A stretch of DNA of 64,000 nucleotides, from the NCBI GenBank assembly GCA_016213505.1, contig JACRAF010000068.1, positions 1 through 64,000 of the forward strand, written 5' to 3'. Under the pieces are notes generated by a model. It was not told where the DNA came from and searched no databases. It worked only from the letters and a program-made list of their open reading frames with translations. This DNA comes from Devosia nanyangense. Its GTDB lineage: Bacteria; Pseudomonadota; Alphaproteobacteria; Rhizobiales; Devosiaceae. The position numbers and the translations under genes were made by a program. Shown one piece after another: positions 46,095 to 53,406 of this stretch (positions are counted from its first letter, which is position 1; each line of letters opens with the position of its first letter).

Positions 46095-46097
46095 GAT

Positions 46098-46919
46098 CTA
46101 GTTCGAGAGCAGGCGGGTGATGTCGGCAGCCCCGATCATGTCACGGGTCATGCCGCCCAGCAGCCACTCGCGCATCCGGCTATGGCCGTAGCCGCCCGCC
46201 ACCAGCATGTCGGCGCCGTAGGTTCGGGCGGTGCTCTCGAGAACGTCGATAAAGCCGTCGCCGCTGTCGACGACGTCGCCACGGGCCGCAATGCCGTGCC
46301 GGCCGAGCCAGCCGACCAGATCGTCGAGGCTGGCGCGTTCGCCCGACGCGTCGCCCTCGCTGAGCGTGACGGCGACCACCGACTTGGCTCCAACCATGAA
46401 TGGCAGCGCGTCGGCGACGGCGCGGCGCGCCTCGCGGGTGTCTTTCCAGCCGATGACGATCTTGTCCGACTTGACCTCGGTGATGCCGTCGGCCACCGCC
46501 AGCACCGGGCGTCCGGCGCTCAGCACCACTTCGCCGATGTCGACCTTGTGCGCGGTGCCGAACGCGCCGGCGAGCGACGAGCCGGTGACGATCAGGTCGG
46601 CGCAGCGCGCCGCATCGACGAGGCTGCGTGTCGGGCCGGCGACGTACGCCCGCCACTGGCTTTTCACATCGGGCGGCACGGCGGCGTGGAACGCCGCTCC
46701 GGCGGCACTCAGGCGCTTCTCGATCTCGGTCCGCTCGGCGGCGTAGAAATCGACCGCCGCGGCACCGCCATCGATGCCGATCATGGCGAGCGACGGTTCG
46801 TCGGCAGCAACGCCGATCAGCTCCGCTCCGAACTTCCGGGCAAGCCCGATCGCCGCGGTGAGTGCCTTCGATGCGGCCGGATCGATGTCGAGATTGACGA
46901 GGATCGAACGGATGTCCAT
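46098..46919 (-). CDS. Tandem-domain universal stress protein
   Basis: A 273-residue protein with two Usp domains. The first (residues 1-140) starts I-R-S-I-L-V-N-L-D and has V-T-G-S-S-L-A-G-A-F-G. The second starts K-I-V-I-G-W-K-D-T-R-E-A and ends with the ATP-binding G-G-Y-G-H-S-R-M-R-E-W-L-L-G-G motif. Tandem Usps are typical of low-oxygen and dormancy regulons. GGAG precedes the ATG; a FixK box predicts a 23-nt leader. It heads a two-gene operon with the MgtA-like ATPase. Confidence 0.9.
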   Translation of the reverse strand: MDIRSILVNLDIDPAASKALTAAIGLARKFGAELIGVAADEPSLAMIGIDGGAAAVDFYAAERTEIEKRLSAAGAAFHAAVPPDVKSQWRAYVAGPTRSLVDAARCADLIVTGSSLAGAFGTAHKVDIGEVVLSAGRPVLAVADGITEVKSDKIVIGWKDTREARRAVADALPFMVGAKSVVAVTLSEGDASGERASLDDLVGWLGRHGIAARGDVVDSGDGFIDVLESTARTYGADMLVAGGYGHSRMREWLLGGMTRDMIGAADITRLLSN

Positions 46920-46976
46920 GGCGGAAACTCCAGATTGGTCCAGCTTCTGCGGTAGGTTATGCGGCGCCTCGGCACC

Positions 46977-46990
46977 TTGATGCACGTCAA
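46977..46990. promoter_or_regulatory. FixK/FNR box of the USP-ATPase operon
   Basis: TTGATGCACGTCAA. Leftward use at -41.5 starts transcription near 46942, 23 nt before the universal stress protein ATG. Confidence 0.78.
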
Positions 46991-47012
46991 GATTGCGCGA
47001 CCGGGAATGGAC

Positions 47013-47080
47013 CGGCCCTGCGGCACGCGCCGGCGCAGGGCCGAAACGAAGTCCTGTGCCGGCCGCCTGGAGCGGCCGGC
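47013..47080 (-). terminator. Two strong GC hairpins downstream of the bactofilin-like gene
   Basis: CGGCCCTGCG (47013-47022) pairs perfectly with CGCAGGGCCG (47034-47043); GCCGGCCGC (47058-47066) pairs perfectly with GCGGCCGGC (47072-47080). No U-tract is present. They separate the leftward bactofilin-like gene from the next FixK promoter. Confidence 0.55.
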
Positions 47081-47088
47081 AGAAGTCG

Positions 47089-48267
47089 CTACACGCCACC
47101 TACCGCCGCGGCGGGGGGCGCCCTGAGCGGCGCACGGTCGCCGGCGCTCCATCGGGCCATGGTGATCACCGCCATCGCGCCGAAGCCGAAGGTGAGCAGC
47201 AAGAGCGTGATGAGCCAGCCGAGGAACGGCACCATGGTCAAGAGGCCCGCCGCGACCAGCGCCACGGCGAGCACCCCGAGACGCTTGGCGTTGCTGTCGA
47301 CCTTAAGGAACGCTCCGGCGATCCGGTTGGTCACCAGATAGGCGCCGGTCAGGTAGGCGACGCTGCAGGCCATCACGACGAAGATCGCAACAAACGGCAA
47401 GAGCACGATGCCCACGACGGTCATCGCCACGACCGGCACCAGCCCGAGCACCGAGGCAAAGGAGAGCAGGCCGAGTCCGATCCGGCGGAACGGATGGCTC
47501 GCCGCCGCCGTCTCGAGTCCGGCGACCACCTTTGGGAGGAGCGCAATGCCGATCGCGCCGACGACGAACAGCAGCAGCCACCACAACACCGTCGCCCAGA
47601 GCAGCGGCCAGAAGCCGCTCATGAAGGTTCCGGCCGTCTTGCCGGCCTCGCCCATATAGTCCGGATTGATCAATTGCTGAAAGGTGACGCGATCCGCCGA
47701 GGCGACGCTGGCCGGAACCGCGATCTCCTTGGGCGCCTGAATCAACACCCGGCCGTCCACTTTGGCGTTCGGCCCAAAACTCAGGGTTTCGCCGTAGAAG
47801 TTGAAGTCGCCCTTGATCGGCGCGTTGAGCGTCATGGTGCTGGCGGCCGCGAGGATCGACCCGTCGACGGCGCTGTTGACCACGATGGACTGCCCGGCGA
47901 GCCGCGCATTGCCGGGGATCGGCGCTGTCGCAGTGAGATTGACGTTGTTGCCCATGGCGGTGACGCTGCCCTGGACGCTGCTCGTCACGTTGACCGAGAA
48001 GCCGGCCGCGTAGAGGTCGCCGCCGACATCGGCGCCGACGCTGACCGAATAGCCGGCGAGGTGGGCATTGCCGGTGACGGGAGCGGCGAGGGTGACGTTG
48101 TAGCCCGCCGCGAAGGCGTCGCGCGAGACCGGCAGCGAGATCGCGGCGTTCTGGCCGGCGGCATAGGAATCGCCGCCGAAGATCAGGCTGGTCTGCTCAT
48201 CGGCCAGGGTCACCGCCGGCACGGCAGCGAGGGCGGCGGCCAATACGATCGAGAATATGCGCTTCAT
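47089..48267 (-). CDS. Exported bactofilin-like protein with C-terminal membrane domain
   Basis: A 392-residue protein. A signal peptide ends near T-L-A-D (residue 23). Residues 25-190 are repetitive short strands of the form A-A-G-x-x-V-x-L-x-A-P-V-x-G-N-A, like the beta-helix of bactofilins or polymer-forming proteins. Residues 225-375 form four or five transmembrane helices. The combination suggests an envelope scaffold; function unknown. GGAGGCTCGA precedes the ATG and a FixK box predicts a 23-nt leader. Confidence 0.72.
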   Translation of the reverse strand: MKRIFSIVLAAALAAVPAVTLADEQTSLIFGGDSYAAGQNAAISLPVSRDAFAAGYNVTLAAPVTGNAHLAGYSVSVGADVGGDLYAAGFSVNVTSSVQGSVTAMGNNVNLTATAPIPGNARLAGQSIVVNSAVDGSILAAASTMTLNAPIKGDFNFYGETLSFGPNAKVDGRVLIQAPKEIAVPASVASADRVTFQQLINPDYMGEAGKTAGTFMSGFWPLLWATVLWWLLLFVVGAIGIALLPKVVAGLETAAASHPFRRIGLGLLSFASVLGLVPVVAMTVVGIVLLPFVAIFVVMACSVAYLTGAYLVTNRIAGAFLKVDSNAKRLGVLAVALVAAGLLTMVPFLGWLITLLLLTFGFGAMAVITMARWSAGDRAPLRAPPAAAVGGV

Positions 48268-48324
48268 TCGAGCCTCCGGAGGTTGATCGAACGCCGACCA
48301 TCGCGGAGTTCCGCCGCCGGGACC

Positions 48325-48338
48325 TTGATCGGCGTCAA
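48325..48338. promoter_or_regulatory. FixK/FNR box of the bactofilin-like gene
   Basis: TTGATCGGCGTCAA. Leftward use at -41.5 gives a start near 48290, 23 nt before the gene at 48267. Confidence 0.75.
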
Positions 48339-48366
48339 ACACCGACGAACCGTCTCCCCGCCTGCC

Positions 48367-48380
48367 TTGATCCCGATCAA
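48367..48380. promoter_or_regulatory. FixK/FNR box of the 54-residue gene
   Basis: TTGATCCCGATCAA, with centre exactly 42 bp from the previous box. Rightward use at -41.5 predicts a start near 48415 with TATCGA at -13 to -8, giving a 74-nt leader for the small gene at 48489. It may also assist the leftward promoter. Confidence 0.65.
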
Positions 48381-48488
48381 AGGCGCGGCCGGTGCAGTCT
48401 CTATCGAGATGCGATGCGACGTCCGGAACGGTGTTATACCGCTCCGCGCGCACCCGGCGACGATCGCCGGCTCATTTGGAGATCATTG

Positions 48489-48653
48489 ATGGAACGCATC
48501 CACATTACCCAGCACACCACGCTCGGCGCCGCCTGGATCGCAGGCTGGCTGTTCAGCATCGGGTTCCTGCATCTCGACTTCTGGATGGGGCTGCTGGGGT
48601 TCTTCGTCTGGCCGTATTTCCTCGGGGTGCATTTCACCGCCGTCGCCGGCTGA
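48489..48653 (+). CDS. 54-residue membrane protein
   Basis: A very small protein, rich in Trp and Phe, with two closely spaced hydrophobic segments (G-A-A-W-I-A-G-W-L-F-S-I-G-F and M-G-L-L-G-F-F-V-W-P-Y-F-L-G). TTGGAGATC before the ATG is a good ribosome-binding site and a FixK box lies upstream. No family recognised. Small hydrophobic proteins of this type often accompany oxidases or transporters. That link is only contextual. Confidence 0.65.
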   Translation: MERIHITQHTTLGAAWIAGWLFSIGFLHLDFWMGLLGFFVWPYFLGVHFTAVAG

Positions 48654-48855
48654 CGTTCGCCGCTTCGGCGCGGGTTAGCGGCTGTATGAACCGTTAGCCA
48701 TCCCACGCGAGTTTCGCCGGGCGTACTGCGTGTTGCCCGTAGTAACCCGGGCCCCGACGCTTGCGTGGCACCGGAGAACAGGCGATGATCCCCATGCCGG
48801 CGTTAGCCGGCAGGCGGGAAACACCTATGCAGCATTGTGCTCCGGGACGGCCGCC
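48654..48855 (+). other. Leader region of fixL
   Basis: A 202-bp gap without a gene and without a TTGA-N6-TCAA box, so fixLJ are probably not under direct FixK control. Short inverted repeats (CCGGCGTTAGCCGG near 48797, GGGC/GCCC around 48720-48738) could form hairpins. No known riboswitch was recognised. Confidence 0.35.
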
Positions 48856-50328
48856 ATGGCATTGATGTCCCTTCGCGACCGGCAGATCGTGGCCTATGGG
48901 GCTGCGGTCGGGCTGGTGCTGGTCATCTTCCTGTTGCGATTCGTGCTCGGCGACCTGCTCCCGGCGTCCGCCGTCGGGCTGCTGTTCACCCCGGCGATCC
49001 TGGTGGCGACAATTCTTGGCGGACTGGTGCCGGGCCTGTTCGCGACGGCGCTTTCAATACCGGCGGTTTACTACTTCACCGCCGCGCGCGCCGACGCGCC
49101 GATAGCCACCGCTATGAACCTGCTGCTGTTTGTCGTCGTCGGCGCGATCATCGCCTGGCTCGGCGACCTGCTGCGCCAGGCCAGACTCCGCTCGTCCGAG
49201 GACAAGAGCGCTCTCGAGGGCCGCGAAGCCCATCTGCAGTCGCTGCTCGATACCGTTCCAGACGCCACCGTGGCGATCGAAATCGACGGCACGATGACCT
49301 CCTTCAACCGCGCCGCCGTCCGCCAGTTCGGATATGAACCGGCGGAGGTCATCGGCCACAATGTCAGCATGCTCATGCCCGCGCCCTATCATGAGCAGCA
49401 TGACGGTTACATCGCACGCTACATCGCGACCGGCGAAAGGCGAATCATCGGCATCGACCGCGTCGTCGTCGGCCGGCGCAAGGACGGCTCCACTTTCCCG
49501 ATGAAACTGGCGGTGGGCGAGACCCACTCGGGCGGCAAGACCTATTTCACCGGCTTCATCCGCGACCTGACCGAGCGCGAGGAAACCGCCGCGCGGCTCG
49601 AATCGGCGCAGGGCGAACTGGCCCGGCTCGCCCGGCTCAACGAGCTCGGCGAAATGGCGCAGACCCTCGCCCATGAACTCAACCAGCCGCTTTCCTCGAT
49701 CGCCAACTACGTGCAGGGATGCATCCGGCTGCTCGACCAGGGCGAGGAGGTGCAGGCCACAAAGATGCGCGGGGCGCTGTCCGAGACCGCCCGGCAGGCG
49801 CTGCGGGCCGGCGAAATCATCCGGCATCTGCGCGAATTCGTCACCCGGGGAGAAACCGAAAAGCATCCGGAAGACATGAAAAAGCTGGTCGAGGAGGCCG
49901 GCGCACTGGCTCTCGTCGGCTCGCGCGAGCGTGGTATAAGATCGCAATTCGACTTCGGCACCGAGACAGAACTCGTCCTGGTCGACCGGGTCCAGATACA
50001 ACAGGTGCTGACCAACCTGATGCGGAATGCGATGGAGGCCATGAAGGACAGCGAGCGGCGCGAACTGGTCGTGCGCACCCGTCCGGGCGAAAACGAGATG
50101 TTGAACGTCGAAGTCAGCGACACCGGTCCCGGCATCGCCGACGACATTGCCGCCCGGCTGTTCCAGCCTTTCGTCACCTCCAAGGCGAGTGGCATGGGCA
50201 TCGGGCTGTCGATCTCGAGGCGAATCATCCAGTCCCATGGCGGCGACATTTCCGTGCGCAAGAACGACGCCGGCGGGGCGACGTTCACTTTCACCCTCCC
50301 CATCATCGACGAGCATGCCGATGCCTAG
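48856..50328 (+). CDS. fixL: Oxygen sensor histidine kinase FixL
   Basis: A 490-residue kinase. Residues 10-105 hold about four transmembrane helices. The heme PAS domain (about 125-240) has the proximal His at H182 in E-Q-H-D-G-Y-I-A-R-Y and the oxygen-sensing Arg at R202 in I-D-R-V-V, 20 residues apart exactly as H200/R220 of Bradyrhizobium FixL. The kinase has H273 in L-A-H-E-L-N-Q-P-L, then N-L-M-R-N-A-M-E-A and D-T-G-P-G-I. Deoxygenation should activate phosphorylation of FixJ, whose gene overlaps by 8 nt. Confidence 0.95.
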   Translation: MALMSLRDRQIVAYGAAVGLVLVIFLLRFVLGDLLPASAVGLLFTPAILVATILGGLVPGLFATALSIPAVYYFTAARADAPIATAMNLLLFVVVGAIIAWLGDLLRQARLRSSEDKSALEGREAHLQSLLDTVPDATVAIEIDGTMTSFNRAAVRQFGYEPAEVIGHNVSMLMPAPYHEQHDGYIARYIATGERRIIGIDRVVVGRRKDGSTFPMKLAVGETHSGGKTYFTGFIRDLTEREETAARLESAQGELARLARLNELGEMAQTLAHELNQPLSSIANYVQGCIRLLDQGEEVQATKMRGALSETARQALRAGEIIRHLREFVTRGETEKHPEDMKKLVEEAGALALVGSRERGIRSQFDFGTETELVLVDRVQIQQVLTNLMRNAMEAMKDSERRELVVRTRPGENEMLNVEVSDTGPGIADDIAARLFQPFVTSKASGMGIGLSISRRIIQSHGGDISVRKNDAGGATFTFTLPIIDEHADA

Positions 50329-50956
50329 CGCAGACGTCGTGGTTCACATCGTCGACGATGAGGAATCGGTGCGCGCCTCCCTGGCGTTCCTGCTCGACAC
50401 GGCCGGCTTTGCCGTGCGCACCCACGCCTCGGCGATCGCGTTCCTCGAAATCGCCGCGGAGATCAAGAACGGCTGCCTCGTCACCGACCTCCGGATGCCG
50501 GACATCGACGGCGTCGAGCTGTTGCGGCGCCTCAACGAAGCCGGCAACATGCTGCCCGCCATCGTCGTCACCGGCCATGGCGACGTGCAGATGGCGGTCG
50601 AGGCGATGAAGAACGGCGCCCTCGACTTCATCGAAAAGCCGTTCAGCGACGACACCATCCTCGAATCGATCCGCCGCGCGGTCGACAAGGCGGCGACCGA
50701 CCTCGAGGCCGACGAAGTTGCGGCCAGGACCCGCGAACGGCTGACGACACTGAGCGAGCGGGAGATCCAGGTGCTGCGCGGCGTGGTCGCCGGCCAGCCC
50801 AACAAGGCCATCGCCTTCGAACTGGGCATCAGCCCACGCACTGTCGAGGTCTACCGGGCCGGACTGATGGCCAAGATGCAGGCCAAGAGCCTTGCCGAGC
50901 TGGTGCGCATGGTGATGGAAATCGACCTCGGTTCGACGACCGGCAAGCCGGCCTGA
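50321..50956 (+). CDS. fixJ: Response regulator FixJ
   Basis: A 211-residue two-domain regulator. The receiver has V-D-D-E near residue 11, phosphorylated D56 in V-T-D-L-R-M-P, V-T-G-H-G-D and I-E-K-P-F. The LuxR-type HTH (about 140-205) has L-S-E-R-E-I-Q-V-L and I-S-P-R-T-V-E-V-Y-R-A. Phospho-FixJ activates fixK in rhizobia. It overlaps fixL; an in-frame ATG 6 nt upstream is an alternative start. Confidence 0.95.
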   Translation: MPSADVVVHIVDDEESVRASLAFLLDTAGFAVRTHASAIAFLEIAAEIKNGCLVTDLRMPDIDGVELLRRLNEAGNMLPAIVVTGHGDVQMAVEAMKNGALDFIEKPFSDDTILESIRRAVDKAATDLEADEVAARTRERLTTLSEREIQVLRGVVAGQPNKAIAFELGISPRTVEVYRAGLMAKMQAKSLAELVRMVMEIDLGSTTGKPA

Positions 50957-50966
50957 TCTCGCCTGC

Positions 50967-50980
50967 TTGATCTACCGCAA
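50967..50980 (+). promoter_or_regulatory. Imperfect FixK-like box upstream of the receiver gene
   Basis: TTGATCTACCGCAA has one mismatch in the second half-site (GCAA for TCAA). At -41.5 it would start transcription near 51015, 43 nt before the gene at 51058. Weak or regulatory use is possible. Confidence 0.4.
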
Positions 50981-51057
50981 GACGCTCCCCGCACCGCTCT
51001 TGCTACCTATGACGATGCCCTACTCGTCTTGAGTAAAAGAGGATCGTCATTCGGGCC

Positions 51058-51399
51058 ATGCGCCACATTCTCGTCATTGCGCCTGATTCCGACCTGCGGC
51101 AGTCCCTGCAATTTGCCCTGGAGGCAGAGGGATACGCCGTCACGGCCTGCGCCCGGATGGACGATCCGACGCCGGGCGACGGCTTCGACTGCACGGTGCT
51201 CGATCATCATGCCGCCGACCTCGACCGCGACGGCGCGATCGCCTTCTGCGACCTCTTCCGTCCGGTGGTGCTGCTGGCCAACAGGGACTCGCATCCCCTT
51301 GCTGCTGCGGCTTTCCGTACAGTGCTCAAGCCCATGCTCGGGCCGGCACTGGCCCGCGCCGTCGGCCAGGCGATCGAGGCGCGGGTGAGCCCTACGTAA
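51058..51399 (+). CDS. Stand-alone receiver-like protein
   Basis: A 113-residue single receiver domain between fixJ and fixK. It shows I-L-V-I-A-P-D-S-D (acidic pocket), a candidate phospho-Asp in V-L-D-H-H, and the Lys in V-L-K-P-M, but the switch Thr/Ser is replaced (L-L-A-N-R-D). It could be a phosphate sink, a decoy for FixL or a pseudo-receiver, comparable to FixT-type antagonists in position but not in sequence. Function is inference. Confidence 0.7.
   Translation: MRHILVIAPDSDLRQSLQFALEAEGYAVTACARMDDPTPGDGFDCTVLDHHAADLDRDGAIAFCDLFRPVVLLANRDSHPLAAAAFRTVLKPMLGPALARAVGQAIEARVSPT
51392..51399 (-). promoter_or_regulatory. Candidate FixJ binding site ahead of fixK
   Basis: The minus strand reads TTACGTAG, the core of FixJ sites known from the Sinorhizobium fixK promoter. 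It overlaps the stop of the receiver gene, 80 bp before the fixK ATG. A palindrome ACCGGAATTTCCGGT follows at 51416-51430 and may also matter. Confidence 0.45.
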
Positions 51400-51478
51400 A
51401 CCCCCTAGGCGCACGACCGGAATTTCCGGTTAACGCGAACTGCGCGAGCTTCCCCTCACCAAACAGGAGGCGCCGCAA

Positions 51479-52120
51479 ATGCTCAGCCAGACCACATTCC
51501 CCGTCTCGACCAGCACAATCCGCGACCCCCACGTTCGTGCCCTTCTGGCCCAGAGCAAGCCCGGCTCGGTGACGTTCTTCCCCACCGATTCGGTCATCTA
51601 CGCCCAGGGCGACCAGGCCGGCCCCCTCTATCTGGTCGAGTTCGGCACCATCCGCATCTGCCGGTTGACCGCCGACGGCCGCCGCCAGGTCAACAGCTTC
51701 CATTTCGCCGGCGACGTGTTCGGCTTCGAGGCCGGTGACGAGCATCAATCCTACGCCGAGAGCGTCGACGGCGCCGGTATCCGGGTGCTGCGCGCGGTCG
51801 ACGGCTCGGGCTTTGCCGAAAAGCTGCTGGGTCTGGCGCTGCGCGGCCTCGCCCGCGTCCAGGAGCACCTGCTGCTCCTCGGCCGCATGAACGCCAACGA
51901 GAAAATGGCCGCCTTCATCCTCGACCTGCTGCAGCGGCAGGACGCGGACGACGTGGTCATGCTGCCGATGCAGCGCAACGACATCGCCGACTATCTGGGC
52001 CTCACCTTCGAGACCGTGTCGCGCGTCCTGCGCGTGCTGAAGGACCGCCGGATCATCCTCCTGCCCTCGGTCGACCGCATCGAGGTTCTCGATGCCGACG
52101 CCTTGGCCGAAGTCAACTGA
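51479..52120 (+). CDS. fixK: Crp/Fnr-family regulator FixK
   Basis: A 213-residue regulator: cyclic-nucleotide-like beta-roll (residues 25-125, with Y-A-Q-G-D-Q-A-G-P-L-Y and G-D-V-F-G-F-E), dimer helix and HTH. The recognition helix holds E178-T-V-S181-R182, the E-x-x-S-R set that reads TTGA half-sites. No N-terminal cysteine cluster is present, so unlike FNR it does not sense oxygen itself and depends on FixLJ. GGAGG precedes the ATG. It is the presumed activator of all TTGA-N6-TCAA boxes in this window. Confidence 0.93.
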   Translation: MLSQTTFPVSTSTIRDPHVRALLAQSKPGSVTFFPTDSVIYAQGDQAGPLYLVEFGTIRICRLTADGRRQVNSFHFAGDVFGFEAGDEHQSYAESVDGAGIRVLRAVDGSGFAEKLLGLALRGLARVQEHLLLLGRMNANEKMAAFILDLLQRQDADDVVMLPMQRNDIADYLGLTFETVSRVLRVLKDRRIILLPSVDRIEVLDADALAEVN

Positions 52121-52162
52121 CCAGCCTCTTCCTCCCGACTCCCCTCCTCCCGACCAACTGAA

Positions 52163-52197
52163 CGGCCACCGGATCCCCTCCGGTGGCCGATTTTCTT
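52163..52197. terminator. Intrinsic terminator of fixK
   Basis: CGGCCACCGG (52163-52172) pairs perfectly with CCGGTGGCCG (52180-52189), followed by ATTTTCTT. It ends fixK and lies between fixK and the convergent 38-residue gene. Confidence 0.88.
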
Positions 52198-52235
52198 GCG
52201 GCAGGGCTTGCGGCAGGGACGGCGAAATGCGGGGC

Positions 52236-52352
52236 CTACTGGTCCGATTTCCACTTCCCGCCGGCCTGCGATTGTCCCCACGCCAGCGCGATGGCAAGCG
52301 CCACGAACGCAGCGACGGCGAGACTGACGAAGGGGATGGATTCGGCTGGCAT
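52236..52352 (-). CDS. 38-residue single-helix membrane protein
   Basis: A very small protein M-P-A-E-S-I-P-F followed by one transmembrane helix (about 8-26) and a charged tail (G-G-K-W-K-S-D-Q). GAGGAG precedes the ATG, and a perfect FixK box at 52407-52420 predicts a 20-nt leader. Its size and topology recall small oxidase subunits such as CydX or CcoQ, but no sequence link is seen. Function unknown. Confidence 0.62.
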   Translation of the reverse strand: MPAESIPFVSLAVAAFVALAIALAWGQSQAGGKWKSDQ

Positions 52353-52406
52353 AGGAGGCTCCTCTTGTTGCGCCGCCATTCCAACATCGTCGCGCCGGCG
52401 CGCCGA

Positions 52407-52420
52407 TTGATCTGCATCAA
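52407..52420. promoter_or_regulatory. FixK/FNR box of the 38-residue gene
   Basis: TTGATCTGCATCAA. Leftward use at -41.5 starts near 52372, 20 nt before the ATG at 52352. Confidence 0.75.
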
Positions 52421-52458
52421 TGACCGGCATGCCCCCGCCGCTTCCGACCCCGCCCGAA

Positions 52459-52472
52459 TTGACGTGGCTCAA
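52459..52472. promoter_or_regulatory. FixK/FNR box of the BON/GyrI-like gene
   Basis: TTGACGTGGCTCAA. Rightward use at -41.5 starts near 52507, 23 nt before the ATG at 52530. Together with the previous box it gives each divergent gene its own site. Confidence 0.72.
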
Positions 52473-52529
52473 GACCGTCCCCGGCGTCGGCGGCTACCCT
52501 TGTCCGCATCCTGGCGAGGGAGTTCGACG

Positions 52530-53378
52530 ATGGTGATTCGTGAACCGGAAAGACCAACACGCCCGCTTGGCCTGCCGCAGCCGCAGCCGCCGATCGACCC
52601 TACCCTCACGCCTTTGGTCGGCAACGAGAGCGTCGACGACAACATCGCCGAATGCGCCCAGATCGCGATCTGGAACGTCATCGGCAGACGCGGGCGCGCC
52701 ATCACGCTGACGGTCGACCAGGGCGTCGTCACCATCGCAGGAAAGCTGGTCACCGGTGAGCATCGCGACGAGGTGATCGCCGCAATCGGCCATCTGCGCG
52801 GCGTCCGCGGCGTCGTCGACGAGACGATCGTTCCGCCGCATGCCAAGCCGGCTGCCCGGAGCCGCCCGTCGCGGCCGCGCAAGGCCACCCACATCGAATG
52901 GACGCAATCCCGGCCCTTCGTCTATCTGGTCCGCTTCTGCAGCCCCGACGAGGCGTCGATGTCCGCCGCCATCCGGCAGGCCGTCGCCCAACTCGACACC
53001 GTCCTGGCCGCACAGGCGCTGCCGACCGCGCAAAGCCTGATCGTGGTCTACAAGAACCACCAGCCGCAGACCGTGACGCTCGAGATCGGCGTGCCGGTCG
53101 AACTGGAGACGGTACGCGAGGCCGCGGGCGGAATTCACACGGGCCTGACGCCCGGCGGCGCCTCCCTGACGGTTCGCGCCGATCCCGGGATCGCCGGATT
53201 GCGGGCCGCCGAGTTGGTGCTCGCCAGACTCGCCGAAAAATCGGGCCACACGGCCCTCAACCACCTCTGGCAGGCGTTCGACGCCGCGAGCTTCCGGCCC
53301 TGGCTTGGACATCCGTCGGCCGTGCTGCATCTGGCAATCAGGCAGAAGCCGACCCACATCGCCAAGGTCAGGGCCTGA
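52530..53378 (+). CDS. BON-domain protein with possible GyrI-like C-terminus
   Basis: A 282-residue protein. Residues 35-105 are a BON domain (I-A-I-W-N-V-I-G, V-D-Q-G-V-V-T-I-A-G, G-V-R-G-V-V-D). A basic linker leads to a C-terminal half (about 120-280) with strand patterns like GyrI effector-binding folds: T-L-E-I-G-V-P-V and, near the end, A-V-L-H-L-A-I-R. It starts at ATG 52530 behind GGGAG. A universal stress protein gene follows after 28 nt in the same transcript. Role unknown. Confidence 0.72.
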   Translation: MVIREPERPTRPLGLPQPQPPIDPTLTPLVGNESVDDNIAECAQIAIWNVIGRRGRAITLTVDQGVVTIAGKLVTGEHRDEVIAAIGHLRGVRGVVDETIVPPHAKPAARSRPSRPRKATHIEWTQSRPFVYLVRFCSPDEASMSAAIRQAVAQLDTVLAAQALPTAQSLIVVYKNHQPQTVTLEIGVPVELETVREAAGGIHTGLTPGGASLTVRADPGIAGLRAAELVLARLAEKSGHTALNHLWQAFDAASFRPWLGHPSAVLHLAIRQKPTHIAKVRA

Positions 53379-53406
53379 GGCCCCCACTACCGACCCGGAG
53401 ATCGAG

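Noticed and set aside
48414..48653. Longer 79-codon form of the small gene at 48489
   Set aside because: The upstream part overlaps the predicted transcript start and lacks a ribosome-binding site; the ATG at 48489 has one.
50967..50980. A fourteenth FixK box
   Set aside because: The second half-site is GCAA, not TCAA. It is listed as imperfect and not counted.
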